Made by a program: the position numbers and the translations under genes. 54,773 nucleotides of DNA. It comes from Ligilactobacillus sp. WC1T17. GTDB lineage: Bacteria > Bacillota > Bacilli > Lactobacillales > Lactobacillaceae. Under the pieces are notes generated by a model, which was not told the DNA's origin, did no database searches, and worked only from the letters and a program-made list of their open reading frames with translations. Positions 50,312-54,773 of this stretch are shown here, in pieces; the stretch's first letter is position 1; each line of letters starts with the position of its first letter. Location of the stretch: the NCBI GenBank assembly GCA_900110005.1, contig FOCC01000011.1, forward strand, positions 1 through 54,773. The letters are read 5' to 3'.

Positions 50312-51763
50312 ATGGCGGAAAATAAGGTTAAGCGGACACTCCAGACGAGACATTTGTCGATGATTGCTCTGGGTGGAAGTATTGGGACGGGGCTATTTGT
50401 AGCTAGTGGCAGTGCCATTAGTACAGCCGGTCCGGGCGGGGCTTTGGTAGCTTATCTTGGTATTGGAATTATGGTGTATTTTTTGATGACATCATTAGGC
50501 GAAATGGCCACATATTTGCCAATTACCGGCTCTTTTGCGGAATATTCCCGGCGGTTTGTTGATCCGGCTTTAGGATTTGCGATGGGCTGGAATTATTGGT
50601 TTAATTGGGCGATTACGCTGGCAGTCGATTTGTCGACCGCTTCATTGGTGCTTAAATTTTGGTTTCCCCACCTTCCAGCGTGGATTTTTTCACTATTTTT
50701 CCTTGCAATTATTTTTGCAATTAATGCCTTATCCGTTAAATCATTTGGTGAAGCTGAATTTTGGATGGCGCTGATTAAAGTTGTCACTGTGGTTGTTTTC
50801 TTAGCAGTCGGTTTGCTGACGATTTTTGGCATTTTAGGCGGTAAGGCGACTTATTTGGAAAATTTTACCTATAAGAAAGCACCTTTTGTTGGTGGCGTAC
50901 CTGCTATTTTGAGTGTTTTTGTTGTGGCAGGTTTTTCTTTTCAAGGGACAGAGTTAATTGGGATTACTGCCGGTGAAACAAAGAATCCTGAAGAAAGTCT
51001 GCCTAAAGCCATTAAGCAGGTCTTTTGGCGGATTTTACTCTTTTATATTTTGTCAATCTTTGTGATTGCTTGTTTAATTCCTTATACCAGCCCTAACCTG
51101 CTGGGGTCAAGTGCTTCTGATATTGCTATCAGTCCTTTTACTTTGGTCTTTAAGCGGGCAGGATTAGCTTCAGCTGCTTCGGTGATGAATGCTGTTATTT
51201 TGACATCTGTTTTATCAGCGGCTAATTCAGGGATGTATGCTTCGACCAGAATGCTGTTTGCTTTAGGTGTCAGTGGAGACGCTCCGAAACCTTTTGCCAT
51301 GGTCAATGGGCGCGGGATTCCGATTTTTGCCTTGCTGGGCACGACCTTTGTCGGGTTATTAACTTTCTTGACCAGCATTTTTGGGACCCGGATTTATACC
51401 TTCTTGGTTAATGCCAGCGGATTGACCGGTTTTATTGCTTGGGTCGGGATTGCCATGGCTCATTACCGGTTTAGAAAAGCTTTTATTGCGCAAGGACATG
51501 ATTTAAGCGAATTGAAGTATCATGCTAAGTGGTTCCCCTTAGGGCCAATTTTGGCTTTTGTTTTGTGTATTTTAGTTATTGTTGGTCAAGATTTGAAATC
51601 ATTTGCCAACTTTGACTGGCAGGCTATCGGGGTTACTTATATGTCAGTTCCATTGTTCTTCATTTTATTTTTATACTATAAAATTAGGCATAAAACGAAG
51701 CTGATTCCTTTGGAAGAGATTGATTTAAAGCGGCCTGATATTTCTGAAAAAGATGAAAAATAA
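50312..51763 (+). CDS. lysP: Lysine-specific amino acid permease
   Basis: This 483-residue APC-family permease with 12 membrane segments has the helix-1 motif GGSIGTGLFVASGSAI near residue 18. FSFQGTELIGITAGETKNP near 210 is shared with LysP and related proton symporters. Its lysine riboswitch supports lysine as substrate. Start follows AGGAGG. It is monocistronic; a serine T-box begins soon after. Confidence 0.92.
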   Translation: MAENKVKRTLQTRHLSMIALGGSIGTGLFVASGSAISTAGPGGALVAYLGIGIMVYFLMTSLGEMATYLPITGSFAEYSRRFVDPALGFAMGWNYWFNWAITLAVDLSTASLVLKFWFPHLPAWIFSLFFLAIIFAINALSVKSFGEAEFWMALIKVVTVVVFLAVGLLTIFGILGGKATYLENFTYKKAPFVGGVPAILSVFVVAGFSFQGTELIGITAGETKNPEESLPKAIKQVFWRILLFYILSIFVIACLIPYTSPNLLGSSASDIAISPFTLVFKRAGLASAASVMNAVILTSVLSAANSGMYASTRMLFALGVSGDAPKPFAMVNGRGIPIFALLGTTFVGLLTFLTSIFGTRIYTFLVNASGLTGFIAWVGIAMAHYRFRKAFIAQGHDLSELKYHAKWFPLGPILAFVLCILVIVGQDLKSFANFDWQAIGVTYMSVPLFFILFLYYKIRHKTKLIPLEEIDLKRPDISEKDEK

Positions 51764-51813
51764 GATTTGAGCTTGAAATTTAAAAGCAAATGTAATACGA
51801 TATTGGTAAATAA

Positions 51814-52024
51814 TCGAAAAAACATCTAAGTTCGCCATAAGTAGGCTATACAGAGAAGTGAGATTGCTGAGAATCACAAGCCGAAACTCCAGCGTATTTA
51901 ATATGGGCGGGTAATGCCGCACGGGAGATCGTTAACTCTAAAAGAGCGGCCTTGTGCCGAACTTGGGTGGTACCGCGAGAAGAGTCTTTTCGTCCCAGAT
52001 GGGGATGAGGAGGCTCTTTTTTTC
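51814..52024 (+). ncRNA. Serine T-box riboswitch with terminator/antiterminator
   Basis: The conserved T-box AACTTGGGTGGTACCGCG (51960-51977) precedes a terminator hairpin (51979-52023, AAGAG.../...CTCTT then T-run). The upstream stem I holds a plausible specifier TCC (51888-51890, serine) in the segment CCGAAACTCCAGCG. Uncharged tRNA-Ser binding favours antitermination and serS expression. Confidence 0.93.
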
Positions 52025-52048
52025 GATTAGATTAGAGGAGGAAAAAAG

Positions 52049-53326
52049 ATGTTAGATATTAAGATGATTCGTCAAAATACTGATGAAGTCAAAGCACGTT
52101 TAAAAACGCGCAATGTTGATCCGGCTAAGATTGATGCTTTATTAGGAGAAGACAAACGCCGCCGTGAATTATTGGTTGAATCTGAAGGTTTGAAGCAAAA
52201 ACGTAACGAAGTGTCTGAAGCTATTGCCCAAGCTAAGCGCAATAAAGAAGATGCCAGCCAAGCTATCGCTGATATGCGTGAAGTTGGCGCAAAAATCAAA
52301 GCTTTGGATGAAGAATTGGAAACAGTTGAAGCCAAGGTTAAGGATATGGCTTCCCGCTTGCCTAACTTGCCAAACCCAACCATTCCAGTTGGTCCTGATG
52401 AAGAAGCTAATGTTGAATTGCGTAAAGTTGGTACTCCAAGAGAATTTACGTTTGAACCAAAAGCTCACTGGGATATTGGTGAAAACTTGGGTATTTTAGA
52501 TTTTGAACGTGGTGCTAAAGTTTCCGGGGCCCGTTTTGTCTACTACAAAGGTTTGGGTGCGCGTTTAGAACGTGCCGTTTATAACTTTATGTTAGATGAA
52601 CATGCTAAGGAAGGCTATACGGAAATGCTGCCACCATACATTGTTAACTATGCAACCATGTATGGTACAGGTCAATTCCCTAAGTTTAAAGAAGATGTCT
52701 ACCAGGTTAATGGCGAAGATATGACTTTAATTCCTACAGCGGAAGTTCCTTTGACTAACTATTACCGTGATGAAGTAATCCCAACCGAAAAATTGCCTGT
52801 TTACTTCACAGCTTTGACACCTTGCTTCCGTTCTGAAGCCGGGAGTGCCGGACGTGATACACGTGGTTTAATCCGGATGCACCAATTTAATAAGGTTGAA
52901 ATGGTTAAGTTTGCTAAACCAGGCGAATCTTACAAGGAATTGGAAAAGATGACGCAAAATGCTGGTAGTATCATGGAAAAATTAGGCCTTCCTTACCACG
53001 TTATTACTTTATCAACTGGTGATATGGGCTTTTCAGCTGCAATGACCCATGACCTTGAAGTATGGATGCCTGCACAAAATAAGTATCGTGAAATTTCCTC
53101 TTGCTCTAACTGTGAAGATTTCCAAGCACGACGGGCACACATCCAATATCGTGACGATAAAGGCAAGCTGCAATTTGTTCATACTTTGAACGGTTCCGGC
53201 TTGGCTGTTGGCCGTACTGTAGCTGCTATTTTGGAAAATTACCAAAATGAAGATGGCTCTGTAACGATTCCTGAAGCTTTACGTCCATATATGGGTGGTT
53301 TAGAAAAAATTACCAAGGAAGACTAA
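52049..53326 (+). CDS. serS: Seryl-tRNA synthetase
   Basis: This 425-residue class II synthetase has the N-terminal tRNA-binding coiled coil (about residues 25-105), motif 2 ([21 protein letters not shown] near 268) and motif 3 ([19 protein letters not shown] near 380). Length is standard. Start follows AGAGGAGG. It is under T-box control and followed by a terminator. Confidence 0.97.
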   Translation: MLDIKMIRQNTDEVKARLKTRNVDPAKIDALLGEDKRRRELLVESEGLKQKRNEVSEAIAQAKRNKEDASQAIADMREVGAKIKALDEELETVEAKVKDMASRLPNLPNPTIPVGPDEEANVELRKVGTPREFTFEPKAHWDIGENLGILDFERGAKVSGARFVYYKGLGARLERAVYNFMLDEHAKEGYTEMLPPYIVNYATMYGTGQFPKFKEDVYQVNGEDMTLIPTAEVPLTNYYRDEVIPTEKLPVYFTALTPCFRSEAGSAGRDTRGLIRMHQFNKVEMVKFAKPGESYKELEKMTQNAGSIMEKLGLPYHVITLSTGDMGFSAAMTHDLEVWMPAQNKYREISSCSNCEDFQARRAHIQYRDDKGKLQFVHTLNGSGLAVGRTVAAILENYQNEDGSVTIPEALRPYMGGLEKITKED

Positions 53327-53332
53327 GCAGGT

Positions 53333-53367
53333 TTAAAAGGGTTGGTTTTGACCGACCCTTTTTTATA
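53333..53367 (+). terminator. Terminator of serS
   Basis: AAGGGTTGG/CCGACCCTT around TTTTGA is followed by six T. Confidence 0.85.
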
Positions 53368-53399
53368 TATGAAAATAAAAATTAAAGTGAGGTAAAAAA

Positions 53400-54020
53400 A
53401 TGACTGAATTTTATTTTGTCCGTCATGGAAAAACGGAATTTAACTTAGAGGGGCGTTTTCAAGGTTGTCGAAAAGATTCGCCTTTATTAGAACAAAGTTT
53501 AAAAGATGCCGTGAAATTGGGTGGATATCTCAAAGGAACGCAATTTAGCGCTTTTTATACCAGTCCGATGCCGCGGGCACAAATTACAGGTCAAAAGGTG
53601 CTAGAAGGGATGGGGCTTAATGCAGCTATTCAAACGGTCAACGATTTAGCTGAATTTGATTTTGGGTTTTGGGATGGTGACTTGGTTAAAGATCATATTC
53701 AAAGTGAAACTTATCGCATTTTTATGGAAGAACCGGAACAATTTACTGCGGATTTAATGGGTGGTGAAGATTATTATCAATTTACGCAGCGGTTATTAGC
53801 TGCTTGTCGTCAAATTTATACAAGTCACCCATACGGTAAAGTTTTGCTTTTTGCCCATGCTTTGGTGAATACCTTTGCCATTAAGGGAATGCTGGGACTT
53901 GGTTTCAGTGAAATTAGGCAGCAGGGGTTAGTGGCTAATACATCTTTGTCAGTAATAAAGACGAACGATTTCAATCATTTTGAATTGGAAATGTGGAATA
54001 ACACGGACTTTTTGCAGTAA
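53400..54020 (+). CDS. Histidine phosphatase family protein (phosphoglycerate mutase-like)
   Basis: This 206-residue enzyme has the phospho-acceptor motif VRHGKTEFN (His near 9), RAQITG near 57 and the second His in FAHALVN near 154. It is a broad-substrate phosphatase or mutase relative; the substrate is unknown. AAAGTGAGG is the ribosome binding site. It is the last protein gene before the rRNA operon. Confidence 0.88.
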   Translation: MTEFYFVRHGKTEFNLEGRFQGCRKDSPLLEQSLKDAVKLGGYLKGTQFSAFYTSPMPRAQITGQKVLEGMGLNAAIQTVNDLAEFDFGFWDGDLVKDHIQSETYRIFMEEPEQFTADLMGGEDYYQFTQRLLAACRQIYTSHPYGKVLLFAHALVNTFAIKGMLGLGFSEIRQQGLVANTSLSVIKTNDFNHFELEMWNNTDFLQ

Positions 54021-54074
54021 AAAAATATAATAATTCACAATATTAAAAAAGAAAGAATTAATTTTAAAATTCCC

Positions 54075-54103
54075 TTGACGGTCGCTTAAAACGTTGGTAT
54101 CAT
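54075..54103 (+). promoter_or_regulatory. rRNA operon promoter candidate 1 (distal)
   Basis: TTGACG (54075) and TATCAT (54098) have 17-nt spacing. Confidence 0.6.
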
Positions 54104-54146
54104 AATATTTGTTGTTAAGCGAGATAACTTCAAGGGAAAATACCTC

Positions 54147-54176
54147 TTGACATGATTTGTTAAAAGGTGGTATGAT
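54147..54176 (+). promoter_or_regulatory. rRNA operon promoter candidate 2
   Basis: TTGACA (54147) and TATGAT (54171) have 18-nt spacing. Confidence 0.6.
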
Positions 54177-54210
54177 AATTGAGTTGTCGCATGACAATAA
54201 AAAATATCAT

Positions 54211-54239
54211 TTGACAAATTATTTTGAATTTAATAAAAT
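54211..54239 (+). promoter_or_regulatory. rRNA operon promoter candidate 3
   Basis: TTGACA (54211) and TAAAAT (54234) have 17-nt spacing. An AT-rich stretch surrounds it. Confidence 0.6.
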
Positions 54240-54281
54240 AATTGGGCTGTCTTTTTTAGAAAAACTTCCTTAAAAAAGAAG

Positions 54282-54310
54282 TTGACATCCAAAAAGATTG
54301 ATGATATAAT
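54282..54310 (+). promoter_or_regulatory. rRNA operon promoter 4 (proximal)
   Basis: Consensus TTGACA (54282) and TATAAT (54305) have 17-nt spacing, with an A-rich upstream stretch. It lies about 150 nt before the mature 16S start. The typical leader TTTGAAAACTGAACAAAG follows. Confidence 0.85.
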
Positions 54311-54463
54311 GATTAAGTTGCTAACGCGACAAAGTAGATCTTTGAAAACTGAACAAAGTTTCGATAAGCAAATGTGCAGGGCTTCTTGTTTTGGACAAGA
54401 GCAACAATATTTGCGAAGTCAATTCGCTAGTAAATTTAAATTTTGAGTCACAAACTTATAAAT

Positions 54464-54773
54464 CGAGAGTTTGATCCTGGCTCAGGACGAACGCTGGCGG
54501 CGTGCCTAATACATGCAAGTCGAACGAAGCTTTTAATCAATAAATGCTTGCATTTAGCGATTAAAAGACTGAGTGGCGAACGGGTGAGTAACACGTAGGC
54601 AACCTGCCCAAAAGAGGGGGATAACACTTGGAAACAGGTGCTAATACCGCATAACCATGAAAACCGCATGGTTTTTATGTAAAAGATGGTTTCGGCTATC
54701 ACTTTTGGATGGGCCTGCGGCGTATTAGCTTGTTGGTGGGGTAATGGCCTACCAAGGCAATGATACGTAGCCG
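54464..54773 (+). rRNA. 16S ribosomal RNA, 5' part, cut by the window edge
   Basis: The universal start GAGAGTTTGATCCTGGCTCA, the GGCGGCGTGCCTAATACATG segment and the helix 6 and V2 regions follow in order. About the first 310 nt are present. The sequence fits Lactobacillales. The gene continues beyond the window. Confidence 0.97.

Noticed and set aside
52072-52468. Minus-strand frames opposite serS
   Set aside because: They are shadows of the serS coiled-coil coding region without start signals.
54464-54773. Partial 16S pseudogene
   Set aside because: The gene simply runs past the window edge; promoters and leader are intact.

Overview
The window is a chromosomal segment of a low-G+C Gram-positive bacterium, almost certainly a member of the Lactobacillaceae. 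The evidence is the start of a 16S rRNA gene at the right edge (about 54464 to the end) with a lactobacilli-like leader, a lactobacillus-type gene set (PepX, OppABCDF, MATE and LCP proteins, AzlCD, split ThrE, YhgE/Pip, DegV), AGGAGG-type ribosome binding sites and short intrinsic terminators. I cannot name the genus. No phage, plasmid, transposase, integrase or CRISPR genes are visible.

Layout. 1-603: array of ~118-nt palindromic repeat units read on the minus strand, abutting a minus-strand MATE exporter. 2152-3021: ROK sugar kinase, followed by a second array (3025-3500) in the opposite orientation. 3544-9738: a DXS-like thiamine-diphosphate enzyme, a GntR-regulator remnant, PepX and an orphan OppA. 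9842-17120: amino acid permease, cation/proton antiporter, guanylate-kinase-like protein, Zur with a perfect operator, a Ser/Thr-rich surface protein with a membrane partner, GNAT, HflX. 17496-23230: complete oppABCDF operon. 23320-29028: EIIC-like membrane protein with a DUF915 hydrolase, proBA, a GT8 glycosyltransferase with a methyltransferase-like protein. 29146-35544: two-component system, D,D-carboxypeptidase, YhgE/Pip protein. 35591-44299: DegV, DUF1836, a small DUF2187-like gene carrying the third repeat array (37390-37707), azlCD, a TPR-like protein, GntR regulator, PAP2 phosphatase, small membrane proteins, a pseudouridine synthase and an MntR-type regulator. 44448-49967: cold shock protein, split ThrE pair, LCP protein, TauE/DUF1634, zinc-ribbon/DUF805 protein, Rrf2 regulator. 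49973-53326: lysine riboswitch with a lysine permease, then a T-box with serS. 53400-54020: histidine phosphatase, then four tandem promoters and the 16S start.

Main theme. Many genes serve peptide and amino acid handling: peptide uptake (Opp), proline-peptide cleavage (PepX), proline synthesis (ProBA), lysine uptake, branched-chain amino acid export (AzlCD), Thr/Ser export (ThrE) and Ser-tRNA charging. A second group serves the cell envelope.

Most unusual signal. Three arrays of ~118-nt units start exactly at the 3' end of three unrelated genes, each in the orientation of that gene. Units share conserved ends (AGGGTGC ... GCCCGACTA), but their interiors differ while keeping the same four-segment hairpin through compensatory changes. 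The short sequence before the first unit of each array reappears after that unit, like a target-site duplication. Two arrays encode or complete the stop codon of the host gene. This looks like a mobile, structure-conserved element that settles in 3' untranslated regions. I know no name for it and could not search for one.
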